DNA from: Oscillatoriales cyanobacterium
Lineage (GTDB): Bacteria; Cyanobacteriota; Cyanobacteriia; Cyanobacteriales; Microcoleaceae
Direction of reading: 5' to 3'
Length of the DNA: 45,615 bases
Assembly: GCA_004292955.1 (NCBI GenBank)
Contig: RDXX01000031.1
Location: 59,473-105,087 of the forward strand
Of this stretch, positions 19,074 through 28,190 are shown in pieces. The notes below the pieces were generated by a model. It was not told the origin of the DNA, did no database searches, and worked only from the letters and a program-made list of their open reading frames with translations. The position numbers were made by a program, and so were the translations under genes. Numbering within the stretch: the first letter of the stretch is position 1; every line of letters begins with the position of its first letter.

Positions 19074-22000
19074 TTACCGTGCTGACGGTAGCTGGATTTC
19101 AATACCCACTTTTTGACCTAAATCGATCGCACTACTAGCAAAATCAGTCATCCCTGCGATCGGAATCGCGATCGCAGTACCCGCCGCAATCATCGCAGTC
19201 AAGCTCTTCTTTAATCTAGCTTTACTCCATTGATTTTCCGGTTTCTTAATTTCAGTTTCGACATCTTCAATATCAATAATTATCCCATCGCGAATGTCTT
19301 CAGGAAACTGCGTCGCGGTTTCACGCATCGATGAAATTAGTTTGATAATTTCCGCCGTATTCGCGTTATTGATTTCAATGCCACCAGAGGCTGTTTGTTG
19401 GGCGTTGTCTTTCACTTCATTCGCAAGCGCCATGCTGCCGATGTGTGCGCCGGAAAAGTCGTTGCTTTGAGGAGAATTTTGAGTCATAACTTTAGCTTCT
19501 GCTTTATTAATAATTGGTCTACTAACTGCTAGTTTAGCGATATCTACAAGGTCATCATATTCTCTTCCATATTTGTCATCGCCCCTTTGCCTGATGCGCC
19601 GAAGTTCGATCGACTCATACCCATCCAACAAAGGCCGCAAATCCAGTTTAAGTTTAAGTTTCCCCACACGCACCGTATTCTCGCCCATCTCCTCCAATCC
19701 TAGCAACTCCTCGTAATCCAGCGGATCGGCATCGGGATAACCCGGAACCGGCACCCATTGACTGATTTCCAGATTCGCAAAAGAATTGTGGATTTTGGTA
19801 AACGTATCCCGAATCATGCTCAAAAAAGAACGCCGCGTCGATTCCCGCCCGCTAACGGCGATCGAGATTTTCTCATCTTCCGGGTCAGACTTAATTCGGG
19901 CGATATTGTACACCTGGGCGCCTTCCGTGTACTCCAGCATTACCCCCGTGCGCCAGTGGGTGCTGTGGTGGATTTTCTCGTGCATGAGGACGATGAAACG
20001 CGAGAGGATGCTGTCGGGGAGGATGCGGTAGTGATATTGAAATTCCAGGGTTTCGCCTTCGAGTTTGGTGTTTTCCGGTTCTTCTTTCGGCAAAATGCCG
20101 GGGATGAGGAAAGTCCGTGGGGTGCAATGGCTGAGGGGGAAACAGAGTTGAAATTCGCCCATCAACTCGGTGAGGCAATTGTAACGGTGGCTGGGATATT
20201 TAGTTGAGTCGAGGATGCGGCCCAGATCGGCGTGGGTGAGAATGCCTTTGGTTTTGACTTTGAGTGCGTCGTCGCTGAGGAGGGCATAGATGCCTTCTGT
20301 CACCCAGTGGGGATTGAGGATGTTGGTGGATTGCAGGATGGGGTGTTCGCGGAAGTTGAGGACAATGCCCAGGTTGTGCAGCAGTCCGATTAGTTGGGTT
20401 TGATCGGTTTCTGCCAAGATGTTTTCGGTGGCGCAGATGGTGGCGTATTCGCTGATGCTGATGAAGTCTTTGTCGAGGTTTTCCAGGCGCTGCTTGACTT
20501 GGAACCAGCTTAGCGGCAAAAGATCGTAGACTTCTTTGAGTTGGGAGATTTCGGTGTGGATGGCGCTGCGGAGTTCGTCGATGCCCGTGCCGCTTTGGCA
20601 GGAGGTTTCGATAATCGCTTTGATGTTGGGATATTTGTCGCGCAAGGCTTTGCGGTTGAGATCCAGGGGTTGTTCGTCGCACTTGTTGCCGATGAGGATG
20701 ACGGGGGATGCGTCGCCGAAGCTTTCGATCAGTTTCAGCCAGTATTCGAGGCGGTTTTCGTCTTCGCTGGTGCGGCAGTTGGAGACGAGGAGGTAGAGGC
20801 TGCGTTTGGTGAGGAAAAATTGGTGGGTGGCGTGGTAGATTTCTTGTCCGCCGAAGTCCCAGACGTTGAGTTTGACTGGTTTGGTGTTGACTGTAATTTG
20901 CCAGTTTGTGATGTTGAGTCCGTCGGTTTGGGGCTGGTTGGGGTTGTATTGGTTGTGGGTGAGGCGGTTGATGAGGGAGGTTTTGCCGACGCTTCCTTGG
21001 CCGACGAGGAGGACTTTGGCTTCGTTGAGGGGGAGGACTTTGCCGCTGCGGAGTTGGCGCAGGTAGTTGAAGATGGCGGCGGGAGTACCGCAGTCTTTAT
21101 AATTTTGGCCGATCCCTAGAACTTCTGGAGAAATAGGCAGGGGATTGCGGCGGAGATCGAGTCTTTCAAGTTTTGAGAGTGTTTCTAAGCATTCGGGAAT
21201 ATTTGCAATCTGATTGTTCTCAAGATCGAGTTTGATTAGATTGGATAGTTGGTCTATTGCATCTGGGATGAAGGTAATCTGATTATCACCGATGTCAAGT
21301 TCTGTCAGATTCGAGAGTTGGGCGATCGCCTCTGGGATGACGGTAATCTGATTGTTCCAGAGGTAAAGCTCTGTCAGATTGGATAATTGGGCGATGACTT
21401 CTGGGATTTCTGTAATCTGATTCCAGCCGAGGGAAAGTTGTTTCAGATTGGACAGTTGGGCGATGACTTCTGGGATTTCGCTAATCTGATTGCGATTGAG
21501 GAAAAGCATTGTCAGTTTGGACAGTTGGCCGATCGCATCTGGGATTTGAGTAATCTGATTGTTATAGAGGATAAGCCCTGTCAGATTAAACAATTGACAG
21601 AGCGCATCTGGGATTTGGGCAATCTGATTGCTACTGAGGTCAAGCCTTGTCAGATTTGGCAGTTGGACGAGCGCTTCGTAAAGCTTTGCTAACGCATCTG
21701 GGACTTGTGCGATCTGATTGTTACGAAGGAGAAGTTTCGTCAGATTTGGCAGTTGGACGAGTGCTTCGCAAAGCTTTGCTAACGCATCTGGGATTTGTGC
21801 CATCTGATTGTCACTGAGATCAAGCTCTGCCAGATTGGACAGTTGGGCGATTGCCTCTGGGATGGAGGTAATCTGATTGTGACTGAGGTTAAGTCGTGTC
21901 AGATTCGACAGTTGCCCGATCGCCTCTGAGATGGAGGTAATCTGATTGTTCCAGAGGTTAAGTTTTGTCAGATTGGATAATTGAGCGATTGCCTCTGGGA

Positions 22001-22259
22001 TGTAGGTAATCTGATTGTTACGGAGGGAAAGTATTTTTAAGTTGGTTAATTGAAGAACAACATCAGGAAACTCAGTTAACTTATTCCCAAGAACTTGTTG
22101 TTTCTCCTCATCGTACTTTCCCAAGACCAATTTCTCAAGCTGCGTGCACTTGCCAATCTCCGGCGGCAACTCCTCCAACCCCAACCCCGCCAAATCCAAT
22201 TCTGTGGAGCCCTCATCAGCCGCTTTGTCGATTAACTGCAACAACTCTTCTCGCGTCAT
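19074..22259 (-). CDS. Roco protein: leucine-rich repeats, Roc GTPase and COR domain
   Basis: The 1061-residue protein begins with a cap (MTREELLQLIDKAADEG) and about 13 leucine-rich repeats of 23 residues (about 55-385); two units are extended to 30 residues by AKL(C/Y)EALVQ. A Roc GTPase follows, with the P-loop GQGSVGKTS near 418-425, the switch DFGGQE, and NKCD for guanine specificity. A COR domain begins near LPLSWFQVKQRLE. The last ~140 residues hold an amphipathic region and a small-residue-rich hydrophobic segment (MIAAGTAIAIPIAG), possibly membrane-active. Roco proteins are regulated GTPases of the LRRK2 class; bacterial roles are poorly known. A DUF433/DUF5615 pair and an LRR-only relative lie upstream on the same strand. 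Confidence 0.94.
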   Translation of the reverse strand: MTREELLQLIDKAADEGSTELDLAGLGLEELPPEIGKCTQLEKLVLGKYDEEKQQVLGNKLTEFPDVVLQLTNLKILSLRNNQITYIPEAIAQLSNLTKLNLWNNQITSISEAIGQLSNLTRLNLSHNQITSIPEAIAQLSNLAELDLSDNQMAQIPDALAKLCEALVQLPNLTKLLLRNNQIAQVPDALAKLYEALVQLPNLTRLDLSSNQIAQIPDALCQLFNLTGLILYNNQITQIPDAIGQLSKLTMLFLNRNQISEIPEVIAQLSNLKQLSLGWNQITEIPEVIAQLSNLTELYLWNNQITVIPEAIAQLSNLTELDIGDNQITFIPDAIDQLSNLIKLDLENNQIANIPECLETLSKLERLDLRRNPLPISPEVLGIGQNYKDCGTPAAIFNYLRQLRSGKVLPLNEAKVLLVGQGSVGKTSLINRLTHNQYNPNQPQTDGLNITNWQITVNTKPVKLNVWDFGGQEIYHATHQFFLTKRSLYLLVSNCRTSEDENRLEYWLKLIESFGDASPVILIGNKCDEQPLDLNRKALRDKYPNIKAIIETSCQSGTGIDELRSAIHTEISQLKEVYDLLPLSWFQVKQRLENLDKDFISISEYATICATENILAETDQTQLIGLLHNLGIVLNFREHPILQSTNILNPHWVTEGIYALLSDDALKVKTKGILTHADLGRILDSTKYPSHRYNCLTELMGEFQLCFPLSHCTPRTFLIPGILPKEEPENTKLEGETLEFQYHYRILPDSILSRFIVLMHEKIHHSTHWRTGVMLEYTEGAQVYNIARIKSDPEDEKISIAVSGRESTRRSFLSMIRDTFTKIHNSFANLEISQWVPVPGYPDADPLDYEELLGLEEMGENTVRVGKLKLKLDLRPLLDGYESIELRRIRQRGDDKYGREYDDLVDIAKLAVSRPIINKAEAKVMTQNSPQSNDFSGAHIGSMALANEVKDNAQQTASGGIEINNANTAEIIKLISSMRETATQFPEDIRDGIIIDIEDVETEIKKPENQWSKARLKKSLTAMIAAGTAIAIPIAGMTDFASSAIDLGQKVGIEIQLPSAR

Positions 22260-22320
22260 ATCTTTTGTCTCCCCGTAGTCTTCATTTGATTGTGACAGGA
22301 TTTTTTGGTTGGTGGGGAAT

Positions 22321-22484
22321 TGGCCACCCGCGACAATCTAAGAAACCGGGTTTTTTTGAGTTTCTACGCTATCACGAACAATTCTCGCAAAAACCCGGTT
22401 TCTGGCCACCCGCGACCATCTAAGAAACCGGGTTTTTTTGAGTTTCTGGGCTGTCACCAACAATTCTCGCAAAAACCCGGTTTC
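22321..22484. repeat. Two tandem 82-bp units with AGAAACCGGGTTTTTTT palindromes
   Basis: Units 22321-22402 and 22403-22484 are nearly identical, and an 11-base start of a third unit reaches the end of the DUF5615 gene. Each unit contains facing AGAAACCGGG and CCCGGTTTC arms. They lie upstream of the Roco start. Confidence 0.93.
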
Positions 22485-22496
22485 TGGCCACTCGGT

Positions 22497-22859
22497 TTAT
22501 GTTAATGGGAGATGGACAATCTGATCTTGGTATTCATCATCGAATGAACCATCGGCAATCAAAATTAATTCCTCAATATTTTGCCCAATACTTAAATCTG
22601 AGTTGAGAATGAAAATCCCTGGAATATGTCTGCCGACCGCCATATGATCTGTTCGATGAACGGGCATTGACTTGCGGTTGTTCGTCACTAAAATAAAACG
22701 ATTATCCTCACACCAAATCAAAATATCTGGATCGAGCGTACTTTTCGGAGGCGTACCAATGTCGCCCACTGCCCAAACTACTAGATCGGGGCGTTTCCGG
22801 CGAAGTTGTGTCGCATAAATTGGCGTAACATTCTCATCCATCAAATATTTAAGCGCCAT
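22497..22859 (-). CDS. DUF5615 PIN-like toxin-type protein
   Basis: This 120-residue protein has the MDEN(V) motif near the N-terminus (Asp8, Glu9, Asn10) and PDILIWCEDNRFILVTNNR in the middle, typical of DUF5615 (PIN-like, VapC-related). In this family Asp residues are thought to bind metal for RNA cleavage. It follows the DUF433 gene with only three bases between stop and start, the standard order of DUF433-DUF5615 modules. The stop lies beside the 82-bp repeat array. Confidence 0.88.
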   Translation of the reverse strand: MALKYLMDENVTPIYATQLRRKRPDLVVWAVGDIGTPPKSTLDPDILIWCEDNRFILVTNNRKSMPVHRTDHMAVGRHIPGIFILNSDLSIGQNIEELILIADGSFDDEYQDQIVHLPLT

Positions 22860-22862
22860 TCC

Positions 22863-23201
22863 TTAAGCACCCTGAATCGCAGTTTGTCTTTCCCGTTCAG
22901 CCTTCAATTTTCGCAATCTTTCCGCAGCCGGATGGGGATTTGCTGCTTGTATTTTTCGCTGCTGATGCGACCATTCCAACCAATCTTGTATATATTGACT
23001 TACTGATTCTTTGTTTAGCAAATAATACAAAATAGTTGTGTAAACTTCTGCTAAAGTTAGAGATGGATAGAGTTGCTGAATTTCTTCGGCGGTGCGTTCC
23101 CGATACAAATACTCATATAGCACTGTCTCAATCCCGATGCGATGTCCTTTAATGCGAATATCATCCGCTGCTAAGAAATCAAAATACTCATTCAGTCCCA
23201 T
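22863..23201 (-). CDS. DUF433 protein, probable antitoxin partner
   Basis: This 112-residue protein contains the DUF433 core, a winged-helix-like fold (RIKGHRIGIETVLYEYLYRERTAEE, LYPSLTLAEVYTTILYYLLN at about 16-65). Its charged C-terminus (about 85-112) could contact the partner. In many cyanobacteria DUF433 genes precede DUF5615 genes and are taken as antitoxin and operon repressor. That role is inferred here from fold and context. Confidence 0.88.
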   Translation of the reverse strand: MGLNEYFDFLAADDIRIKGHRIGIETVLYEYLYRERTAEEIQQLYPSLTLAEVYTTILYYLLNKESVSQYIQDWLEWSHQQRKIQAANPHPAAERLRKLKAERERQTAIQGA

Positions 23202-23305
23202 ATCTAAAATCCCTCTTTTAGCTATCTACTATTCTACTATTCGGTTTGATGGGAAACTATAATGCGATCGATTTCTGCGCGATGGCGATCGCTCCAACCA
23301 TCATA

Positions 23306-24163
23306 TCAAATTTCCCCTAGAATCGGATTTCCCCGCAAATCGAGTTTTTCTAGATTCTCCATGCTGTCGATCGCCCTTGGGATTGCTGTAATCTGATTAT
23401 CATTCAGGTAAAGCTGTCTCAGATTCGGCATTTGGGCGAGATTCTCAGGAATTTCTGTAATCTGATTGCTGCTGAGGTAAAGCTGTGACAGATTCGAGAG
23501 TTGGGCGAGATCCTCTGGAATTGCTGTAATCTGATTGTATCGGAGGTAAAGCTCTGTCAAATGCGACAATTGGGCTAGATCCTCTGGGATTACTGCAATC
23601 TGATTTTTACTGAGATTGAGCTGTGTCAAATTCGCTAATTTTCCTAGCGCCCCTGGGATGGCTGCAATCTGATTGTGCGTGAGGTAAAGCTTTGTCAAAT
23701 TCGACAATTGGGCGAGAGAGTCGGGGATTTCGGTAATCTGATTATTATACAGGTCGAGGTCTGTCAGATTCGACAATTGGGCGAGAGAGTCTGGGATTTC
23801 GGTAATCTGATTGTAACTGAGATCGAGCAGTTTCAGCTTTGACAGTTTTCCGAGTGCTTCTGGGATGACAGCAATCCGATTATTATAGAGGTCAAGGTCT
23901 GTCAGATTGGATAGTTGGGCGATAAAATCTGGGATAGCTGCAATCTGATTGTAACTTAAGTCAAGCACTGACAGATGAGAGAGTTGGCAGAGAATTTCTG
24001 GGATTTCTGTTAAGCCAATACCGCTTAAATCTAAACTTTCAAGCTGCGTACATTTGCCAATCTCCGGTGGCAATTCCTGCAACTCTAATCCCGACAAATC
24101 AAGTTTTGTAATTTTTTTATCAGTAGCTAGATTAATTCGTCGTAGTGCTTCATCGCGCGTCAT
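23306..24163 (-). CDS. Leucine-rich repeat protein related to the Roco N-terminus
   Basis: This 285-residue protein has the same cap as the Roco protein (MTRDEALRRINLATDKK, then ELPPEIGKCTQLESLDLSG) and about ten 23-residue repeats of the form LSNLTxLxLxxNQIxxIPxxLAQ. It ends abruptly at LDLRGNPILGEI, exactly where the Roco protein continues into its linker and GTPase. No signal peptide or membrane helix is seen. It could be a regulator or binding partner derived from a Roco gene by duplication and truncation, or an independent LRR protein; the shared cap favours the first. Confidence 0.9.
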   Translation of the reverse strand: MTRDEALRRINLATDKKITKLDLSGLELQELPPEIGKCTQLESLDLSGIGLTEIPEILCQLSHLSVLDLSYNQIAAIPDFIAQLSNLTDLDLYNNRIAVIPEALGKLSKLKLLDLSYNQITEIPDSLAQLSNLTDLDLYNNQITEIPDSLAQLSNLTKLYLTHNQIAAIPGALGKLANLTQLNLSKNQIAVIPEDLAQLSHLTELYLRYNQITAIPEDLAQLSNLSQLYLSSNQITEIPENLAQMPNLRQLYLNDNQITAIPRAIDSMENLEKLDLRGNPILGEI

Positions 24164-24502
24164 ATCCTGAGTCTCCGCGTGTGTTTCCCCGCCATCTTGT
24201 TTCTATTCAGGCAGGAATTTGGAAGATCCGGAAAAATTGGCAAATTGAGATGAGCAACCGGGTTTCTATTATAAATAAACGTCCGCAATTGTCATTACGA
24301 GGCACGAAGCAATCGCCAAGACTAAGATTGCTTCGTTCGTCGCAATGACATATATCAGTTGTTTACGCAGGGGGCGAGAAACCGGGTTTTTATTAATCTT
24401 TGGTTAGGTGACGATAAATACGGAAAGAAACCCGGTTTCTGAGGTCTGTGTTACCAAGAGAACTGAAATGATGGTAGGCTTGGCATAGAAACTTGTTTGT
24501 TT
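24164..24502. other. Gene-free divergent spacer with two inverted repeats
   Basis: The 339 bases between the divergent LRR and aspartoacylase genes contain no gene. A 23-nt inverted repeat is at 24292-24314 and 24327-24349 (GAAGCAATC facing GATTGCTTC), a REP-like family also present in part at 13163-13191. An AGAAACCGGG inverted pair spans 24377-24440. Both promoters must lie here but are not identifiable by eye. Confidence 0.75.
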
Positions 24503-25390
24503 ATGAATCAAATTAAACGTGTTGCCATAGTGGGAGGAACCCACGGAAACGAACTCACAGGAGTATACCTTGTGAAGAAGTTCGATCGCGCGCCAGAGTT
24601 AATTGGGCGATCGACTTTTGAAACAATCGCCCTGCTAGCCAACCCCAAAGCCTGCGAAATTGGGAGACGCTACATCGACATCGACCTCAACCGCTGCTTT
24701 CGCCAGCAAGATTTAGAAAATCCCCACCTCTCCAGCTACGAAGCCCAGCGGGCAAAAGAGATATACCACATTTTTAGCTCAAAAAATGCTCAGGAACAAA
24801 ATTTAATTATCGATTTGCACAGCACCACATCGAACATGGGGCTAACATTTATTCTCGCCAGCCAGCATCCCTTTAACCTGCAACTAGCAGCTTATTTAAC
24901 CTCTGTGTATCCGCACCTCAAGCTACTCACTTCGCCAAGCAATCATCAAGATAGTCCTTTGTTGCGATCGATTTCTGAGTTAGGCGGTACGCTGGAAGTT
25001 GGCGCAGTCGCGCAAGGTGTTTTAGATGCGTCTTGGTTTCAGCAAACCGAGCAAGTTATCGGGACAATATTAGATTGCACAGAAGCCTACAATCTAGGCA
25101 CAATGCCCGTTGTCAATAATTCCCTGACTATTTATCAAAGCATTCGGGCGATCGACTATCCGAGAAACAACTCTGGAGAAATTCAGGCAATGATTCATCC
25201 TCAGCTACAATCGAGAGATTATGAAGCATTGAATCCGGGCGATCCAATGTTTTTGACCTTTGAGGGCGAGTCGGTCTTGTATGAAGGTAAATCAATTGTT
25301 TATCCAATTTTTATTAACGAGGCGGCTTACTACGAAAAAGGAATTGCCATGTGTTTTACCCAAAAGGAAATTGTTCTTCATGGTTCGTAG
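24503..25390 (+). CDS. Aspartoacylase (AspA/AstE family)
   Basis: This 295-residue zinc amidohydrolase is predicted to hydrolyse N-acetyl-aspartate or a related N-acyl amino acid. It has GGTHGNE (His and Glu zinc ligands, about residues 12-18), DIDLNRCF (about 58-65), and DLHSTTSNMG with the third ligand His. A C-terminal domain carries EGESVLYEG. Length and motifs fit cyanobacterial aspartoacylases. I start at the ATG 24503 (MNQIKRVAIVGG); an in-frame TTG lies two codons earlier. The stop codon TAG (25388-25390) lies inside the palindromic repeat that follows, so the repeat supplies the C-terminus. Confidence 0.92.
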   Translation: MNQIKRVAIVGGTHGNELTGVYLVKKFDRAPELIGRSTFETIALLANPKACEIGRRYIDIDLNRCFRQQDLENPHLSSYEAQRAKEIYHIFSSKNAQEQNLIIDLHSTTSNMGLTFILASQHPFNLQLAAYLTSVYPHLKLLTSPSNHQDSPLLRSISELGGTLEVGAVAQGVLDASWFQQTEQVIGTILDCTEAYNLGTMPVVNNSLTIYQSIRAIDYPRNNSGEIQAMIHPQLQSRDYEALNPGDPMFLTFEGESVLYEGKSIVYPIFINEAAYYEKGIAMCFTQKEIVLHGS

Positions 25391-25439
25391 TGAGGACTTT
25401 AGTCCTTCTTATTGCGGACTGAAGTCCTCACTACGAACC
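25382..25439. repeat. Palindromic repeat between convergent genes, overlapping a stop codon
   Basis: Arms 25382-25405 and 25416-25439 match except for one position. This member of the GTAGTGAGGACTTTAGTCC family sits between the aspartoacylase and PAP2 stops, with its first bases read as the last codons of aspartoacylase. Confidence 0.92.
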
Positions 25440-25449
25440 TTGTTTCTGG

Positions 25450-26160
25450 TTATTTCTCGGTTAGATTTTGGGATTCAGGTGACAAAAACTTTTCTTCAGG
25501 AATAGGACGAGAATCATGAAACTGCTTCCATACTTCCAAACTAAAAATGCAAGCAAGCAGCCATACAAAACCCGCAATATAACCAGCAATAACATCCGTA
25601 GGCCAGTGAACTCCGAGATAAAGCCGACTCAAACCAATACCAGCAATTAATACAACTGTCAAGCCGTAAATCAACCAGCGCTGTCTGGGAAAGCGCGCAG
25701 CCAAAAAATATCCTAGCAAACCGTAAACAACCATTGAAATCATTGCGTGTCCGCTAGGAAAACTGTAAAATTTTACCTCAACCGCGCGCTCCCAAAGTTG
25801 AGGTCGATCGCGCGCAAAGAGTTGTTTTAAAAGCATATTTAAACCAACAGCCCCAGCGCCCGTAATTGCGATCGTTATAGCTTCCGATCGATGTTGGCGC
25901 ACCCACAACATAATACCCAAACTCACGCTCAGCATGAGCAGCAAATTTGGTTCCCCAAAAAATGTCAAGGCGAGCATGATGCGATCGCGCACCGGATCGT
26001 GCAGGCTCCTGAGATATAGTAAAATTGATTTATCAAAAGCGTCTGTTTCCGAGTCCAAAACCTCATGGGCAATGGTGGCAAATGCCCACATCGCCAAACC
26101 AGCAACAGCCAGCCCACCAAGCCGAATTATCGAAATTAGCGATCGAATTTTAGAGAGCAT
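25450..26160 (-). CDS. PAP2-family membrane phosphatase
   Basis: This 236-residue protein has about five to six membrane helices and the three phosphatase motifs: KQLFARDRP, PSGH, and SRLYLGVHWPTD. Members dephosphorylate phosphatidate, undecaprenyl diphosphate or related lipid phosphates at the membrane face. The substrate here cannot be told from sequence. It is divergent from the M23 lipoprotein gene, which also acts at the envelope. A soluble charged tail ends the protein. Confidence 0.92.
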   Translation of the reverse strand: MLSKIRSLISIIRLGGLAVAGLAMWAFATIAHEVLDSETDAFDKSILLYLRSLHDPVRDRIMLALTFFGEPNLLLMLSVSLGIMLWVRQHRSEAITIAITGAGAVGLNMLLKQLFARDRPQLWERAVEVKFYSFPSGHAMISMVVYGLLGYFLAARFPRQRWLIYGLTVVLIAGIGLSRLYLGVHWPTDVIAGYIAGFVWLLACIFSLEVWKQFHDSRPIPEEKFLSPESQNLTEK

Positions 26161-26316
26161 TTTTTAAGTAATTAACAATTAAAAACCCAAAACCGGGAAT
26201 AATACCACAAATCTATGAAACGAAAACACCTTATCGCTCGTCTAGATTCCTGAACAACTATCTTTTGAATGATTAAGTAATCTTCTACCAACTCAGCTTT
26301 TACATCCCAGAGACGA

Positions 26317-27396
26317 ATGAACATACTATCAAGAAAACAGATTTCTACAATTTTGTTGACCGTGGGGTTGACAAGTATTTCTAGCTGTGCCAAAGATACC
26401 GGAGTAAGTACGCCGATCGCCCAAGCCAACTCGATCGCCCAACGCCTCGTCTCTTCAGCAGTCGCCCAACAGCCCAACAGCCCGAAATTCGGTCAGCCGA
26501 TCGCCTGTACCCTAGGAAAAGACTGTTTTGTCATGCACTATTTCGATCGCGATCCAAGCCCTGGCGCCGTTGAATTCGGCTGCGGGCGACAAACCTACGA
26601 CGGGCACGACGGCATAGATTTTGCCATTCCCGACGCCAAAGCAATGGCTAAAGGAGTCCCCGTTGTCGCCTCCGCTGCGGGCAAAGTTTTGCGAGTGCGA
26701 GATGGTGTAGTCGATCGGCGTTTGCAAAACCAGACAGACAAAACCAACGTCGCAGGTACAGAATGCGGCAACGGTATGGTAATCGATCACGGCAACGGCT
26801 GGGAAGCCCAATATTGCCACCTCCGCCAAAACAGCCTTGTTGTCAAACCGGGAATGCAGGTACAAAAAGGCACTGTTTTGGGCATGGTGGGCAACTCTGG
26901 CTTAGCCTCTTTCCCCCACGTACACGTCACTTTTCGCTACCAAGGTAAGCCAGTAGATCCGTTTGTCGGGCCCGATGCCAAATTAGGCTGCAACATTGCC
27001 CGCAATCCAATTTGGGACAAGCCGATCGACTATGTTCCCACCGGTTTAATTCGCGCCGGTTTTGCCCCCAAGCCGCCGGATGAGAATACTGTCTGGGCGG
27101 GACAATTTTCGGAAACTCAACTACCTGTAAACAGCCCGGTTTTATTGTTTTGGGTGCAGAGTTACGGAGTCCTCAAGGGCGATCGCGAACAATACAAAAT
27201 ATTTGCACCCGATGGCAAAACTATCGTCAACGACAGCAAGGAAATTCCAGCCCCCAGCCGCACTTGGTTGCGTTATGTCGGCAAAAGAAACAGCACAAAT
27301 TCTCCTTTGACTCCCGGAGTGTGGCGCGCAGAATATCGGTTGACGCGGGGCGATCGGGTTTTAGCAGAAGTTAAGCGAGAAGTTGAATTGCGTTAG
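26317..27396 (+). CDS. M23-family metallopeptidase, probable lipoprotein
   Basis: This 359-residue protein begins with a signal segment ending in a lipobox-like ISSC (Cys at about residue 24), so it is probably lipid-anchored. The LytM/M23 domain (about 95-235) has YDGHDGIDF for the first zinc ligands, CGNGMVIDHGNGW, and FPHVHVTF with the last ligand. Such enzymes cut peptidoglycan cross-links, or act as inactive regulators when ligands are missing; here the ligands are present. A C-terminal domain (about 255-359) of beta-rich character follows. Several cysteines (in IACTLGKDC and EFGCG) could form disulfides. The gene stands alone. Confidence 0.9.
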   Translation: MNILSRKQISTILLTVGLTSISSCAKDTGVSTPIAQANSIAQRLVSSAVAQQPNSPKFGQPIACTLGKDCFVMHYFDRDPSPGAVEFGCGRQTYDGHDGIDFAIPDAKAMAKGVPVVASAAGKVLRVRDGVVDRRLQNQTDKTNVAGTECGNGMVIDHGNGWEAQYCHLRQNSLVVKPGMQVQKGTVLGMVGNSGLASFPHVHVTFRYQGKPVDPFVGPDAKLGCNIARNPIWDKPIDYVPTGLIRAGFAPKPPDENTVWAGQFSETQLPVNSPVLLFWVQSYGVLKGDREQYKIFAPDGKTIVNDSKEIPAPSRTWLRYVGKRNSTNSPLTPGVWRAEYRLTRGDRVLAEVKREVELR

Positions 27397-27524
27397 TGGC
27401 TAAGCCTTATAAACTTTAATATCCCTTTATTTCTTAGTCCGCGGAGGCGGACATCGTTTGTGTAGATGCGGTTTCAACCGCCGACTTTTATTTAGATTTA
27501 GTTCCCGATCGCACTTTTAAAAGA

Positions 27525-28136
27525 ATGTCATACAGTCAATTCATCAACCTAGAAATGATTGAAACCAACTTTGGCATCACCATTGCTGACAAAGTTGGTA
27601 TTTTTGCCAATTTACCCAAATCCGAGTATAGCGACCTTCTCAGTCAAACCCTGCAAGAAAATATCTCTTTAGCTTTAGCAATTAATACCGAAAAAGCTCG
27701 CTCAGAATTAATTGTTACACCTATTTTAGTAGAACTGAGAAAGCAGTTTAAGTATCAAATTAGCTTGTTTTCAGGAAAAGAGTTTAATGTAGATTTAGAA
27801 AAAGGATTGACTGGTTTTTGTGATTTTCTAATTAGTCGTTCTCCAGAACAACTTTTAATTAAAGCCCCGGTTGTCGCCTTAGTAGAAGCTAAAAATGATG
27901 ATATCCAAGCTGGATTGCCACAATGTATGGCAGAAATGATTGCAGCTCAAATTTTTAATGAAAGACGAAACAATAATATTTCCGAAATATATGGAGTGGT
28001 CACAACCGGAACAAACTGGAAATTTTTACGACTTAGCAATCAAATTATGGAAGTGGATTTAAATGATTATTTTATTGATAATATCAGTCAAATTATTGGC
28101 ATATTAAAATACTTAATAAACGCAGCTAACCTGTGA
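27525..28136 (+). CDS. Conserved hypothetical protein with PD-(D/E)XK-like core
   Basis: This 203-residue protein has GFCDFLI (about residue 97) followed by VVALVEAKNDD (about 116-126). The pattern D...(E)xK with surrounding strands resembles restriction-endonuclease-like folds. The tail GVVTTGTNWKFLRL is typical of a cyanobacterial family often found scattered as single genes. No methyltransferase or specificity gene is adjacent, so a restriction role is not supported. The ATG at 27525 has AAAAG upstream. Base composition is more AT-rich than its neighbours, consistent with an accessory gene. Confidence 0.7.
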   Translation: MSYSQFINLEMIETNFGITIADKVGIFANLPKSEYSDLLSQTLQENISLALAINTEKARSELIVTPILVELRKQFKYQISLFSGKEFNVDLEKGLTGFCDFLISRSPEQLLIKAPVVALVEAKNDDIQAGLPQCMAEMIAAQIFNERRNNNISEIYGVVTTGTNWKFLRLSNQIMEVDLNDYFIDNISQIIGILKYLINAANL

Positions 28137-28149
28137 AACTCAAACTATC

Positions 28150-28190
28150 TTGAAAGTCATCTGCGTTTATCTGCGTTTATCTGCGGTTTC
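28150..28190. repeat. CTGCGTTTATCTGCGTTTATC repeat
   Basis: A 12-bp-unit tandem repeat follows the hypothetical gene. Its complement occurs at 13005-13040 in the ilvD-ileS spacer. Confidence 0.8.

Noticed and set aside
20541..21119. Plus-strand frame of 192 codons opposite the Roco GTPase domain
   Set aside because: It is antisense to the Roc/COR-coding region, with biased Val/Phe/Asp composition typical of a shadow frame.
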